Shown one piece after another: positions 1 through 11,988 of a DNA stretch of 64,000 nt. The first letter of the stretch is position 1. Each line of letters starts with the position of its first letter. Both the position numbers and the translations under genes were made by a program. The stretch is from assembly GCA_019637155.1 (NCBI GenBank), contig JAHBWE010000023.1, positions 106,855 through 170,854 of the forward strand, read 5' to 3'. The notes beneath the pieces are model-generated. The model was not told the DNA's origin. It saw only the letters and a program-made list of their open reading frames with translations, and searched no databases. The stretch comes from Labilithrix sp. (GTDB lineage: Bacteria; Myxococcota_A; Polyangia; Polyangiales; Polyangiaceae).

Positions 1-416
1 ACGTGGGCGGGCTCAAGCAGGAGCAGGTCGTCACGTTCAGCGTGTCCGCGTTCGAGAAGGATCGGTTCCAGGGCACGGTCCGCTACATCGCGCCGAACGT
101 CCGCCCGCAGACGCGCGACCTCATCATCGAGGCGCTCTGCCCGAACGCGGACGGCAAGCTGAAGCCCGGCATGTTCGCGGTCGCGCAGCTCGAGACCGCG
201 GAGAAGCCGCTCCCCACCGTGCCGCTCGCGGCGCTGCAGAAGGGGCCCGACGCGACGAAGGCGTACGTCGTCGTCGACAAGCACGTGCAGGAGCGCATCG
301 TGCAGACCGGGTCCGAGAAGGACGGCGCGGTCGCGATCCTCGCCGGGATGAAGGTCGGCGAGCAGGTCATCCTGAGCCCCGGCGCGGACGTGCGCGACGG
401 CGCGAAGGTCCAGTAG
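1..416 (+). CDS. RND efflux periplasmic adaptor (membrane-fusion protein), C-terminal part
   Basis: The gene is cut by the left edge; only the last ~138 codons are present (frame of base 3, stop TAG 414-416). The visible part matches the beta-barrel and membrane-proximal domains of HlyD/AcrA-type adaptors: a strand-rich stretch, then LKPGMFAVAQLE (about residues 54-65 of the visible part), which resembles the conserved 'lrPGMfv.v.l' segment, then the KVGEQVILSPGADVRDGAKV ending. Adaptors of this family bridge an inner-membrane RND pump and an outer-membrane channel. The next gene, 17 nt downstream on the same strand, is the RND permease, so the two form an operon. The substrate cannot be told. 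No TolC-type gene is adjacent; the one at 33219-34814 could serve but lies far away. Confidence 0.85.
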   Translation, partial: VGGLKQEQVVTFSVSAFEKDRFQGTVRYIAPNVRPQTRDLIIEALCPNADGKLKPGMFAVAQLETAEKPLPTVPLAALQKGPDATKAYVVVDKHVQERIVQTGSEKDGAVAILAGMKVGEQVILSPGADVRDGAKVQ

Positions 417-433
417 GTCGGTCGAGGCGGCTC

Positions 434-3601
<3,168 letters not shown>

Positions 3602-3631
3602 GTCCTTCCCGTGCGCGCGGGCTGAGTCGCG

Positions 3632-3979
3632 TCAGCTCGTGCGCTTGGTGCGTTTGCGTGGCTTCTTGCCGGCGACGCCGGTGGCGCGGGGCTTCTTGGC
3701 CTTCTTCGCCTTCTTCTTGTTCGCCTTCTTCACCGGTTGGGGCGCGACGTCGTCGTTCTCGGCCTCGAGCGTGCTCGCCGTCGGCTCCGGCTTCGCATCC
3801 GCCTTCGCCTCGGTCTTCTCCGGCTCCGGGGTCGGCTCCGGCTTCGCGTAGCCGTTGTTGAAGCCCGCCCACGGGTCGGGCTCGGCGACCACTGGGGTCA
3901 TCGCGACGGGCTTCGCCGCGGCGCAACCGGTGGCCGTCGCGAGGACGGCGGCTGCAAGGATGGCGAGCAAGCCCTTCAT
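3632..3979 (-). CDS. Small putative lipoprotein with Lys-rich tail
   Basis: A 115-residue product starts with a lipoprotein signal (hydrophobic MKGLLAILAAAVLATA, then the lipobox ATGC, Cys near residue 19). A Pro/Glu/Ala-rich middle follows. The C-terminal ~35 residues are strongly basic (KKANKKKAKKAKK and KKPRKRTKR). No domain is recognised. It runs convergent to the RND permease with about 30 bp between stops. The basic tail could bind acidic polymers such as peptidoglycan or nucleic acid, but that is speculation. The signal peptide makes it more credible than the overlapping frames on the other strand. Confidence 0.6.
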   Translation of the reverse strand: MKGLLAILAAAVLATATGCAAAKPVAMTPVVAEPDPWAGFNNGYAKPEPTPEPEKTEAKADAKPEPTASTLEAENDDVAPQPVKKANKKKAKKAKKPRATGVAGKKPRKRTKRTS

Positions 3980-4079
3980 GCTGAGTCAGTACCACGTCAT
4001 CCCACCTCGGGCGCGTCTCCCCAGCGGACAACATCGTTGATCCAGCGCGCGCGTGGAACGTTCCGCTCCGGCGGGTGGA

Positions 4080-4565
4080 TCAAAGTCGACCGGTCGGCGC
4101 CCACTGGCGCTCGCCCGCGACGTGGCCGTAGCCCGCGCCCATGATCGCGCCGTAGACCACGTGCGAGAGGAAGAAGCTGATGACGCCCGCCGCGCCGAGG
4201 CGCGCGAAGTACGGGCCCGGGTCCGGGAGCGCTTCGGGGACGAGCGGATGCACGTGCGGAGTGAGGCCCAGCATCATGCCGATGAGGCCGGCGTGGAGGA
4301 CCGAGAGCAACATGCCCGTCGGCGCGCCGCCGTGGACCCAGACCCGCTCGAAGAGCGCGCCGTAGAGGAGGCCGAAGAGCGCGCCCAACCCGAGGTGCAT
4401 CAGGAGGCCGATGCCGAACGCGAGGCCGCCCGGCGCGATGCCCGTCAGCGTGCCGAGGTAGATCTCGATGCTGAGCGGCAGGCCGATCGCGCGCAGGATG
4501 GCGCTGAGCAGGCTGATCGCGGCGGCGCCAAGGACGCCGAAAAGGATGGCTTTGCCGGGTCGCAT
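4080..4565 (-). CDS. Multi-pass inner-membrane protein of unknown function
   Basis: A 161-residue hydrophobic protein has about four membrane segments (roughly residues 5-25, 38-70, 83-102 and 125-150) with many small Gly/Ala residues. A short His/Pro-rich loop (HVHPLVPEALPDPGP) lies between the third and fourth. The start is supported by GGAGG nine bases before the ATG at 4565. No family is recognised with confidence. It is transcribed away from the TPR gene at 4727, so the 160 bp between them probably hold two divergent promoters, though no clear boxes are visible. Confidence 0.65.
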   Translation of the reverse strand: MRPGKAILFGVLGAAAISLLSAILRAIGLPLSIEIYLGTLTGIAPGGLAFGIGLLMHLGLGALFGLLYGALFERVWVHGGAPTGMLLSVLHAGLIGMMLGLTPHVHPLVPEALPDPGPYFARLGAAGVISFFLSHVVYGAIMGAGYGHVAGERQWAPTGRL

Positions 4566-4726
4566 TTCGATTTTCCTCCGCTGCTGAGCAATGCAGTCGG
4601 TGGGCCACGCGCCCGCGCCCGTTTCTGCGGAGAAAGGCCTTGTCGAGCTCGCGCTCTAGCTGACCCGTCGTGCCCCTCGGTGTGGCGCTCTTGTCTCGCG
4701 CGATAGTAGGATCGCGGCCTCGAACC

Positions 4727-7700
4727 ATGTCGGACGAGGAACCGACCTCCGCAGATTCCATTCGGCTCGTCGTGCCGAAGCGGAAGTCGCCGGAATCGAT
4801 CCGCAACATCGCCGCGCTCGCGGACGATGAGACGCGGGTCGAGGCCCTGCTCGCGCGCCTCGAGCAGACGCCGGACCCGAGCGCGCGGAGCCGGATCCTC
4901 GTCGAGATCGCGATCACGATGCGCGACGGGCTCGACGATGCCGAGCAGGCGCTCGAGGCGCTCCTCGAGGCCTGGCGGTCGGACCCGCGCAACGACGACA
5001 TCCTCGACAACCTCGAGCCGCTCGTCCGCGCGCAGGACAAGTGGACCGAGCTGATGGAGCTGACGCGCGCGCTCGCCGGCGCGGAGCGCGTGCCCGATCG
5101 ATCGCTCGCGTACCACGAGGCGATGGTGCGCTGGCTCACGCGCGACCGGCCCGACCCGTCGCTCGCGCGGCAGTGGGTCGAGCGCGTGCGCGTGATCGAC
5201 TCGACCCACGCGCTCGTGCACTTCATGCAGGCCGCGCTCTCGCGCGAGCACGGCGATCTCAAGCGCGAGATCGACGAGCTGGACCTCGCGGTGCTCTCGA
5301 CGCGCCGGAAGGACGAGCGCCTCCCGATCCACCTGCTCCTCGCGTCGCGCTACATGGACGAGCGCACCTACAACCGCGTCGAGGCGAAGAAGCAATACGA
5401 GCAAGCGCACAAGCTGTTCCCGCAGATGATGGATCCGCTGCGCGGGCTCGAGCAGATCGCGGTCGCGGAGAAGGACAACCACGCCCTCGCCGACGTGCTC
5501 CGGCGGCAGGCCGACGCGGAGGTGGAGGAGCCGGAGCGCGTCCAGATCCTCATGCGCCTCGCGAAGCTCCAGGAGCTCGAGTTCCGGCGGCCCGAGCTCG
5601 CGGCGAAGACGCTCGAGCGCATCGCCTCTCGCTCCGCCAAGCTCGACTTCCTCTTCGACGACCTCGAGCGCTGCTACCGCGCCGCGCGGATGTGGCCCGA
5701 GCTCCTCGCGGTGCTGGAGCGCGCCGCGATCAGCGACGACGAGCCCGAGAAGCGCGCCGCGCGCCTGAAGCGCCTCGGCGAGGTGCTCGAGGCGAAGATG
5801 GGCGACATCCGCGCCGCCCTCGACACGTACAAGCGGCTCGCCGGGCTGATGCCCGAGGACGAGACGGTCGTGACCGAGCTCGCGCGCCTCGCGGAGAAGG
5901 TCTCCGACGTCGAGCTCGCGGTGAACTGCCGCGAGCGCCTCGCCGAGCTGACGACCGACCCCATCGCGCGCGCGCGCCACAACCTCGTCGCGGGGCAGCT
6001 CCTCACGCCGATCGACGGCAAACGCGCGCGGCGGTTCTTCGAGCAAGCCGTCGCGTCCGACCCGACCAACGCGCCGGCGTGGAACGCGCTCTTGTGGGAC
6101 GCGCGCGCGGAGAACGACCTCCCGCGCGCGGCGCACTACCTCGAGCAGCGCGCGAACGCGACCGAGACTCCGCGCGCGCGCGCGACGTGCTTCGTCGAGC
6201 TCGCCGAGATCCAGCAGAAGATGGGCAACCGGCCCGGCATGCTCTCCGCCTACGAGAGCGCGTTCCTCTCCGATCCCAGCAACGAGGCGGCGGCGTCCGC
6301 GCTCCTCGAGCCCTGGATGGCGATCGAGCGCTACGAGGACGTCGAGAAGATCATCCACGTGATCATCGCGGCGGCGGAGCGCGATCGCGACGGCTACCGC
6401 GCCTACACCGCGCGCCGCGCGTTGACGAAGATCGGCTTCGAGCTCCACAAACCCGACGTCGCGCTCGAGGCCGCCTTCGCCGCGTTCAACTCCCGGCGCG
6501 AGGAGGACGAGGCGCGGCGTGACCTCGTCCTCGCCGCGAGCGCGATGCGCGCCGACCCCGCCGTGCTGAAGGTGCGTGACGCGCTCCTCGTCATCGCGGA
6601 GCGCCCGGACGGGCTCGCTCCCGACGTGCGCGTCGCGCTCGGCGAGACGCTCGCGTCGATGGGGGAGAGCGATCGCGCCGCGTCGCTCTACGACGAGGTC
6701 CTCACCGAGTCGCCCGACAACGAGCGCGCGCTCGCGGGCCTCTCCCAGCACCACGCCGCGTCGGGGAACAAGGTCGCCTCGCTCGCGCTGAAGCGCCAGC
6801 GCGCGATGGCGATGGCCGATCCGAAGGAGCGCCTCGCGACGCTGCTCGAGACCGCGGAGGCGTTCGCGAAGATCGACCAGGAGGCGCTCGCGGCCGAGGT
6901 CTACGAGGCGGCGCGCGTGCTCGCCCCGAACGACCTGCCGATCCTCCACAAGCTCCTCGCGCTCTACCAGAAGGCCTCGAAGTGGGTCTCGCTCTTCGAC
7001 GTGCTGCGATCGATCGCGGAGGTCGACGCCGATCCGCTCCGCCGCGCGAAGACGTACTTCACGATGGGGCAGATCGCGAGCGTCGAGCTCCTCGATCGCG
7101 GGACCGCGCTCGAGATGTTCGACCGCGCGCTCGACGTCGACGCGACGCAGCTCGAGGCGTTCGAGAACATCGTCAAGATCCTCACCCGCACGAAGGACTG
7201 GGCCGGCCTCGAGCAGATGTACCGGCGCATGCTCGCGCGGGCGGAGGCGCGGCGCGATCAACGGCTCTCCTTCGTCCTGAACAAGCAGCTCGCGATCATC
7301 CTCCGCGATCGCGTCGGCGACGCGCAGGGAGCGATCGAGGCGATCCGCGCCGCGACGAAGCTCGTGCCGGAGGACGACGAGTCGCAGGCTATCCTGCGCG
7401 AGCTGCTCTCGCACACGGGCCAGGCGCAAGGCGCGGTCGCGATCACGCTCGAGCGCGTGCTGAAGGAGCCGCTCGACCCGCGGCCGTACCCCGCGCTCTT
7501 CGATCTGCTCCTCACGCAGGGCCAGCGCGACCGCGCGCTCTGCGTCGCGAGCGCGATGACCTTCCTCGACGTGAACCATCCGAGCGCGACGGCGTGGCGC
7601 CAGACCTACGCCCCGCCGCCGATCGAGGCGATCGTCCGCGAGCTCGGCCCCGAGGGCTACCGCTACCTCCTCCACCCCGAGCTCGATCCCACCCTCACCG

Positions 7701-8413
7701 AGATCCTCCAGATCTGCGCGCCGGCCGTGATCGACATCGCGCTCTCCCGCCTCTCGCTCCGCGAGCGCATGAGCCACCCCGGCTCGGCGCTGAAGGGGCA
7801 GGACTGGCTCGGGAAGGTCGTCGCCCGCGCGGCGCAGATCCTCGGCGTGCCGGCGCCGCCGAAGCTCTTCGCGCGCAAGACGCCCGGCCCCGCGATCGCC
7901 GCCGCGCCGACGAAGCCGCCGAGCCTCCTCGTCTACACCCAGTCGCTCGCGGGCGTGAGCCGCGAGGCGCTCGCGTTCATGATCGGCAAGCGGGTGATGG
8001 AGCTGACGCCCCCGCTCCTCGCGCGCGCGCTGTGCCCCTCCATCACCGAGCTCAAGGCGCTCGCGTCGTCGGCGGCGCGCATCGCGACGGAGCAGATCGA
8101 GCCCGGCGACCAGCCGCTCCGCGAACGCCTCAAGCGCGACGACGTCGCGCGCATCGGCGCAGCCGTGCGGCGCTCGATGATGGGCGGCGGCCGGATCGAC
8201 GTCGTGCGCTGGTCCCAGCTCGCGGACGTCTCGGTCTCGTGCGCGGGCCTGCTCCTCGCCGGCGATCTCGAGGCCGCGCGCGCCGCGATCGCGATCGAGC
8301 CGCAGGCCCCGGGCGACCTCAGCCCGCGCGACAAGATGCGCGAGCTCGTCGCCTGGTACCTCGGCGACGCGTGCGCTCGGCTTCGCCAAGGTCTGGGGCT
8401 CGCGATCCTATGA
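4727..8413 (+). CDS. Giant TPR-repeat protein
   Basis: This 1228-residue, acidic, helical protein has no signal peptide. It is built almost wholly of TPR-like helical pairs; phrases such as 'A...YE.A..L.P.N..A...L' recur about every 34 residues from residue ~80 to ~960. The last ~200 residues are a separate helical region with a short Pro-rich linker (around 1060). Such proteins are normally cytoplasmic scaffolds; no catalytic motif is visible. I chose ATG 4727 (MSDEEPTSAD) over an in-frame upstream start because the product then opens with a typical soluble N-terminus. Its TGA at 8411-8413 lies 7 bp before the NIF3 gene, so the two are co-transcribed. Confidence 0.9.
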   Translation: MSDEEPTSADSIRLVVPKRKSPESIRNIAALADDETRVEALLARLEQTPDPSARSRILVEIAITMRDGLDDAEQALEALLEAWRSDPRNDDILDNLEPLVRAQDKWTELMELTRALAGAERVPDRSLAYHEAMVRWLTRDRPDPSLARQWVERVRVIDSTHALVHFMQAALSREHGDLKREIDELDLAVLSTRRKDERLPIHLLLASRYMDERTYNRVEAKKQYEQAHKLFPQMMDPLRGLEQIAVAEKDNHALADVLRRQADAEVEEPERVQILMRLAKLQELEFRRPELAAKTLERIASRSAKLDFLFDDLERCYRAARMWPELLAVLERAAISDDEPEKRAARLKRLGEVLEAKMGDIRAALDTYKRLAGLMPEDETVVTELARLAEKVSDVELAVNCRERLAELTTDPIARARHNLVAGQLLTPIDGKRARRFFEQAVASDPTNAPAWNALLWDARAENDLPRAAHYLEQRANATETPRARATCFVELAEIQQKMGNRPGMLSAYESAFLSDPSNEAAASALLEPWMAIERYEDVEKIIHVIIAAAERDRDGYRAYTARRALTKIGFELHKPDVALEAAFAAFNSRREEDEARRDLVLAASAMRADPAVLKVRDALLVIAERPDGLAPDVRVALGETLASMGESDRAASLYDEVLTESPDNERALAGLSQHHAASGNKVASLALKRQRAMAMADPKERLATLLETAEAFAKIDQEALAAEVYEAARVLAPNDLPILHKLLALYQKASKWVSLFDVLRSIAEVDADPLRRAKTYFTMGQIASVELLDRGTALEMFDRALDVDATQLEAFENIVKILTRTKDWAGLEQMYRRMLARAEARRDQRLSFVLNKQLAIILRDRVGDAQGAIEAIRAATKLVPEDDESQAILRELLSHTGQAQGAVAITLERVLKEPLDPRPYPALFDLLLTQGQRDRALCVASAMTFLDVNHPSATAWRQTYAPPPIEAIVRELGPEGYRYLLHPELDPTLTEILQICAPAVIDIALSRLSLRERMSHPGSALKGQDWLGKVVARAAQILGVPAPPKLFARKTPGPAIAAAPTKPPSLLVYTQSLAGVSREALAFMIGKRVMELTPPLLARALCPSITELKALASSAARIATEQIEPGDQPLRERLKRDDVARIGAAVRRSMMGGGRIDVVRWSQLADVSVSCAGLLLAGDLEAARAAIAIEPQAPGDLSPRDKMRELVAWYLGDACARLRQGLGLAIL

Positions 8414-8420
8414 GGTGCTC

Positions 8421-9203
8421 ATGAAGCTCGACGCGTTGTTGAAGGTCCTCGATGAGCTCGCGCCGCTGCGGTACGCGGAGGGCTGGGACAACGTCGGGCT
8501 CCTCGTCGGCGATCCCGACGCCGACGTGACGCGCGTGCTCGTCACGGTGGACTACTCGAAGGAGGTCGCGGAGGAGGCGCGCGCGAAGGGGGTACAGCTC
8601 GTCGTCGCGTACCACCCGCCGATGTTCGCAGCGGTGAAGCGCGCGCCGCACGCCGCGCTCTGGGTCGACGCGGTCCGCCGCGGCATCGCGCTCTACAGCA
8701 TGCACACCGCCCTCGACGTCGCCGCGCAGGGGACGAACGAATTCCTCGCCCGCGTCGCCGGCGTCGACCTCGCGTCGATGAAGCCGCTCCGTCCCTTCGT
8801 CGGGAAGCCGGGGCGGCCCGAGCCGGAGGGGATCGGGCTCGGACGTGTCGGCGACGTCGCGCCGGCGCCGCTCGGCGATCTGGTCGCGCGCCTCAAGACC
8901 GCGCTGACGCTCGAGCGCGTGCTCGTCGCAGGATCGCTCGATCGCGTCGTGCGCCGCGTCGCGGTCGCGGCCGGCGCCGGCGGCGAGCTCCTCGGCGACG
9001 CGATCCGCGAGCGCGCGGACGTCTTCGTCACCGGCGAGCTCCGCCACCACGACGCGATGCGCGGCTGCAGCGTCGTCGCGACGCTCCACTCGAACAGCGA
9101 GCGCGCGGCGGTGAAGGAGCTCGCCGGCCGCATCGCGGCCGCGCTCGCCGGCGTCGAGGTGACGTTCAGCGAGCGCGACGCGGACCCGTTCGCGTTCGTC
9201 TGA
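8421..9203 (+). CDS. NIF3-like dinuclear metal centre protein (DUF34)
   Basis: The 260-residue product is a NIF3/YbgI-type hexameric metalloprotein. The N-terminal signature GWDNVGLLVGD (residues 21-31) and the metal-ligand segments YHPP (H65), MHTALD (H95, D99), ELRHHDAM and LHSNSER are all present. The family is widespread; its exact role is unsettled, with GTP cyclohydrolase-like or metal-chaperone activities proposed. ATG 8421 is used because GAGG (8412-8415) sits at the correct distance. A GTG two codons upstream is the alternative. It is coupled to the TPR gene. Confidence 0.92.
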   Translation: MKLDALLKVLDELAPLRYAEGWDNVGLLVGDPDADVTRVLVTVDYSKEVAEEARAKGVQLVVAYHPPMFAAVKRAPHAALWVDAVRRGIALYSMHTALDVAAQGTNEFLARVAGVDLASMKPLRPFVGKPGRPEPEGIGLGRVGDVAPAPLGDLVARLKTALTLERVLVAGSLDRVVRRVAVAAGAGGELLGDAIRERADVFVTGELRHHDAMRGCSVVATLHSNSERAAVKELAGRIAAALAGVEVTFSERDADPFAFV

Positions 9204-9214
9204 GTCTCTCAGGT

Positions 9215-9302
9215 TCGAGAGGGGCCAGCCCCTCTCGAGCTCTCCCCGCCGGGGCCTCTCCGCGCGCGGGGCGCGCTGCGCCGCCCCGGGCCCCCGAGAG
9301 GG
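9215..9302. repeat. Dispersed palindromic intergenic repeat, copy 1
   Basis: An 88-bp GC-rich element that recurs almost unchanged at 21864-21953. It opens with a near-perfect hairpin (CGAGAGGGGC, loop CA, GCCCCTCTCG). Smaller GC palindromes (CCCCGCCGGGG) follow, and it ends in a second CGAGAGGG. It lies between two convergent stop codons (9203 and 9326), as does copy 2, so it may act as a bidirectional terminator or be a REP/MITE-like element. Confidence 0.85.
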
Positions 9303-9325
9303 CGACCCGCAGCGTCTGCTCTGAC

Positions 9326-10102
9326 CTAGGGGCGCCGGCCGATCGCGTCGGTCCAGATCTCGAGGTCCTTCGGCGCGACGTTGCCATGCGGCGCGACGCG
9401 CGCGTCGGCGTAGCCGCGCTCGCGGAGGTCGACGAGGTACTGCTCGCGCGAGAGGAGCGTGCCGCGGCAGACCTCGACGTCCTCGGGGCGGTGCTCCGCC
9501 TTCGCGCGCTCGAGCAGCGCGTTCATCACGTGCCTCGGGACGCAGTGGCGCTTCTGCGGGTACACGAACGAGAAGAAGACGAGGTGCCCGAGGAGGACGC
9601 GCCAGTGCTCGCCGAAGTGGGAGAGGAGGCGGCTCCAGTCGAGGTCGGGGCCGCACGCCTCGAGGAGGTGATAGATGTCCGCGCCGTCGAAGCGCTCGCG
9701 CTCCATGACGAAGCACTTGCTCGCGATCATCTCCTCCGCCCCGGAGACGAGGACGGGGACGCCCCACAGCGTGCACCCTGCAGCGTGCTCGAACCAGCGA
9801 TCGTCGACCGCGCAGAGGCCGTTCGCCGACGCGTAGATGAAGTCGACGAAGTGCGGGCCCGACCACGCCTTCGCGAGCCAGTGCGGGAAGCACTTCTCGA
9901 CCTCGAAGCCCTCGTCGGCGAGGACCTCGAGCGCGCGGTCGACGTCGCGCGCGCGGAGGAAGATGTCGAGGTCCTTCGTGTCGCGTGCGATCCCCGCGAA
10001 GTGCTTGAGCGCGAGCGCGCCGCCGACGAGGAAGGGAACGCGGCGGCGGACCAAGGTCCGCAGCGTGTCCTCGTAGAACTGCCGCGCGACGGGGCGCACC
10101 AT
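9326..10102 (-). CDS. Nucleotidyltransferase-fold protein
   Basis: The ~258-residue protein has the pattern of small nucleotidyltransferases: PFLVGGALALKHF (near residue 22), then TKDLDIFL with the paired Asp of the Mg-binding site (near 40-46), and a third acidic strand HFVDFIYAS. Related families act on nucleotides, antibiotics or toxin-antitoxin partners; no specific substrate is suggested. ATG 10102 gives a compact N-terminus. A longer form from 10153 is possible but would leave only ~65 bp to the divergent start at 10218. Its stop faces the NIF3 stop across the 88-bp repeat. Confidence 0.75.
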   Translation of the reverse strand: MVRPVARQFYEDTLRTLVRRRVPFLVGGALALKHFAGIARDTKDLDIFLRARDVDRALEVLADEGFEVEKCFPHWLAKAWSGPHFVDFIYASANGLCAVDDRWFEHAAGCTLWGVPVLVSGAEEMIASKCFVMERERFDGADIYHLLEACGPDLDWSRLLSHFGEHWRVLLGHLVFFSFVYPQKRHCVPRHVMNALLERAKAEHRPEDVEVCRGTLLSREQYLVDLRERGYADARVAPHGNVAPKDLEIWTDAIGRRP

Positions 10103-10217
10103 TCGACGAGTGCTGAGAGGCTCATGCGTACGGTGCGAGGGATGGGCGGCCATGCGATCGAGATCGCCTGCGAGCGGCGGGCCACCGGGCGGTACGTGCG
10201 TTGCTCTGCTCGCGCTC

Positions 10218-10988
10218 ATGACCGACTCCGCCGTCCCCGCGCCGCGCCCGCTCCGCATCGCCGCCGTCGGCGATCTCCACTGCACGAAGGAGTCGAGCGG
10301 GCTCTTCCGTCCGCTGTTTCAGCAGGTCGAGACGCATGCGGACGTGCTGCTCCTCTGCGGCGATCTCACCGACTACGGCACGGCGGAAGAGGCGCACGTG
10401 CTCGCGAGAGAGCTCGCGGTGGTGAAGCACCCGATCATCGCCGTGCTCGGCAATCACGACTTCGAGTCGGGCACGCCGGAGAAGGTGAGCGAGATCCTGC
10501 ACGACGCCGGAGTCCGCGTGCTCGACGGCGACAGCGTCGTGGTCGGCGACGTCGGCTTCGCGGGGGTGAAGGGCTTCTGCGGCGGTTTTGGTCGAGGCAC
10601 GTTGGGACCTTGGGGCGAGGCTGCGGTGAAGGCCTTCGTCAAAGAAGCGCTCGACGAGGCGCTCAAGCTCGAGTCTGCGCTCGCGCGTCTCCGCACGCCG
10701 CAGCGCGTCGCGCTCCTCCACTATTCTCCCGTCGCCGACACCGTCGCGGGCGAGCCGGAGCAGATCTACGCGTTCCTCGGCTGCAGCCGCCTCGAAGATC
10801 CGCTCGAACGCTACCCGGTGACGGCGTGTTTCCACGGCCACGCCCACCGCGGCACCATGACCGGAAAGACGCGCGCGGGGATCCCCGTCTACAACGTCGC
10901 GCTGCCGCTGCTCCGCCGCGAGCTCGGGAACGATCTTCCGCTCCGCATCGTCGAGCTCGACGTGGACGTGCTCGTCGCGGCGGAGTAG
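10218..10988 (+). CDS. Calcineurin-like metallophosphoesterase
   Basis: A 256-residue phosphoesterase with the full five-block signature: GDLHC (D19, H21), CGDLTD (D49), LGNHDF (N79, H80), a His near residue 170 (LLHYSP) and CFHGHAHRG near 215. These bind two metals that activate water for phosphate ester cleavage. There is no signal peptide, so it is cytoplasmic. ATG 10218 is the first start that gives a normal N-terminus (PLRIAAVGDLHC). It is divergent from the nucleotidyltransferase gene. Substrate unknown. Confidence 0.9.
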   Translation: MTDSAVPAPRPLRIAAVGDLHCTKESSGLFRPLFQQVETHADVLLLCGDLTDYGTAEEAHVLARELAVVKHPIIAVLGNHDFESGTPEKVSEILHDAGVRVLDGDSVVVGDVGFAGVKGFCGGFGRGTLGPWGEAAVKAFVKEALDEALKLESALARLRTPQRVALLHYSPVADTVAGEPEQIYAFLGCSRLEDPLERYPVTACFHGHAHRGTMTGKTRAGIPVYNVALPLLRRELGNDLPLRIVELDVDVLVAAE

Positions 10989-11133
10989 TCGCCGCCGCAT
11001 CCCGGTCCACGCGTCAGGCTCGACGCCCGTACCATGATGCCGTCGAGGGGCAGGATGCCACGGAGCGCGAGCGCGCGAGCAGCGCGCAAAGCGAGCCACG
11101 CGCGCGTCAGGATTGTGAGGCACGCGCCTCGCA

Positions 11134-11976
11134 ATGGCCGAGCGCGAGACAACCATGGCTGCCACCGCACAGATCCTTTCGCTTCCGTCCCGCGTCTCCG
11201 TCGATGACCTCACGTTCGATCGCGTCACGATGAAGGACGCCGTCCGCCGCATCGTGCGGATGGCGAGACGTCACGACAAGGCGCGCTACGTCTGCACCGG
11301 GAACCTCGATCACCTCGTCCTCGCCGAGCGCGATCCCGAGTTCCGCGCCGCGTACAAGAAGGCCGACCTCGTCGTCGCCGACGGCGCGCCCGTCGTCTGG
11401 CTCTCGAAGCTCGCCGCGCGCGCGGCGGCCGGCGTCCTCCCCGAGCGCGTCGCGGGGAGCGACCTCTTCTGGGAGCTCGCGAAGGTCTCCGGCGAGGCGA
11501 ACCTCCGCCTCTTCTTCCTCGGCGGGGTCGAGGGCGCGGCGGCGAAGGCGGCGGAGGAGGTGCTCCGCCGCCACCCGCGCGCGCGCATCGCCGGCACGTA
11601 TTGCCCGCCGCACGCGACGTTCGCGACGTCGGAGGAGCAGGCGCGCATCAAGCGCATCGTGCGTCAGGCCGCGCCCGACGTCTTGCTCGTCGCGTTCGGC
11701 GCGCCGAAGCAGGAGAAATGGATCGCCGCGCACAAGGACGCGCTCGGCGTGCCGGTGTCGATCGGCGTCGGCGGCTCCTTCGAGATGGCGTCGGGCATGC
11801 TGAAGCGCGCGCCGCGCTGGATCCAGGACATCGGCCTCGAGTGGCTCTACCGCTTCACGCAGCAGCCGAAGCGCCTCTTCCAGCGCTACTTCGTGGACGA
11901 TCTCCCGTACCTCGCCGGCGCCGCGACGCGCGCGCTCGTGCACCGGTTCAAAGGTCCGGCGCGTCTCGCGGGCTGA
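11134..11976 (+). CDS. WecG/TagA/CpsF-family glycosyltransferase (GT26)
   Basis: A 280-residue protein with the two hallmarks of GT26 enzymes: TGNLDHLVLAERDPEFR...ADLVVADGAPVVWLS (about residues 54-92) and LLVAFGAPKQEKWI (about 185-198). The family transfers ManNAcA, ManNAc or glucose to undecaprenyl-linked sugars in surface polysaccharide synthesis. The C-terminal amphipathic part (RWIQDIGLEWLYRF...) is typical of its membrane-associated appendage. A second ATG at 11155 is an alternative start. It lies 12 nt before the Ig-repeat gene, which suggests joint expression of cell-surface genes. Confidence 0.92.
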   Translation: MAERETTMAATAQILSLPSRVSVDDLTFDRVTMKDAVRRIVRMARRHDKARYVCTGNLDHLVLAERDPEFRAAYKKADLVVADGAPVVWLSKLAARAAAGVLPERVAGSDLFWELAKVSGEANLRLFFLGGVEGAAAKAAEEVLRRHPRARIAGTYCPPHATFATSEEQARIKRIVRQAAPDVLLVAFGAPKQEKWIAAHKDALGVPVSIGVGGSFEMASGMLKRAPRWIQDIGLEWLYRFTQQPKRLFQRYFVDDLPYLAGAATRALVHRFKGPARLAG

Positions 11977-11988
11977 TACCATCGCCGC

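Noticed and set aside
4445..8389. A 1314-codon open frame opposite the TPR gene
   Set aside because: Composition is dominated by Arg, Ala, Leu, Glu and Asp with no motif; it is the shadow of the TPR codons.
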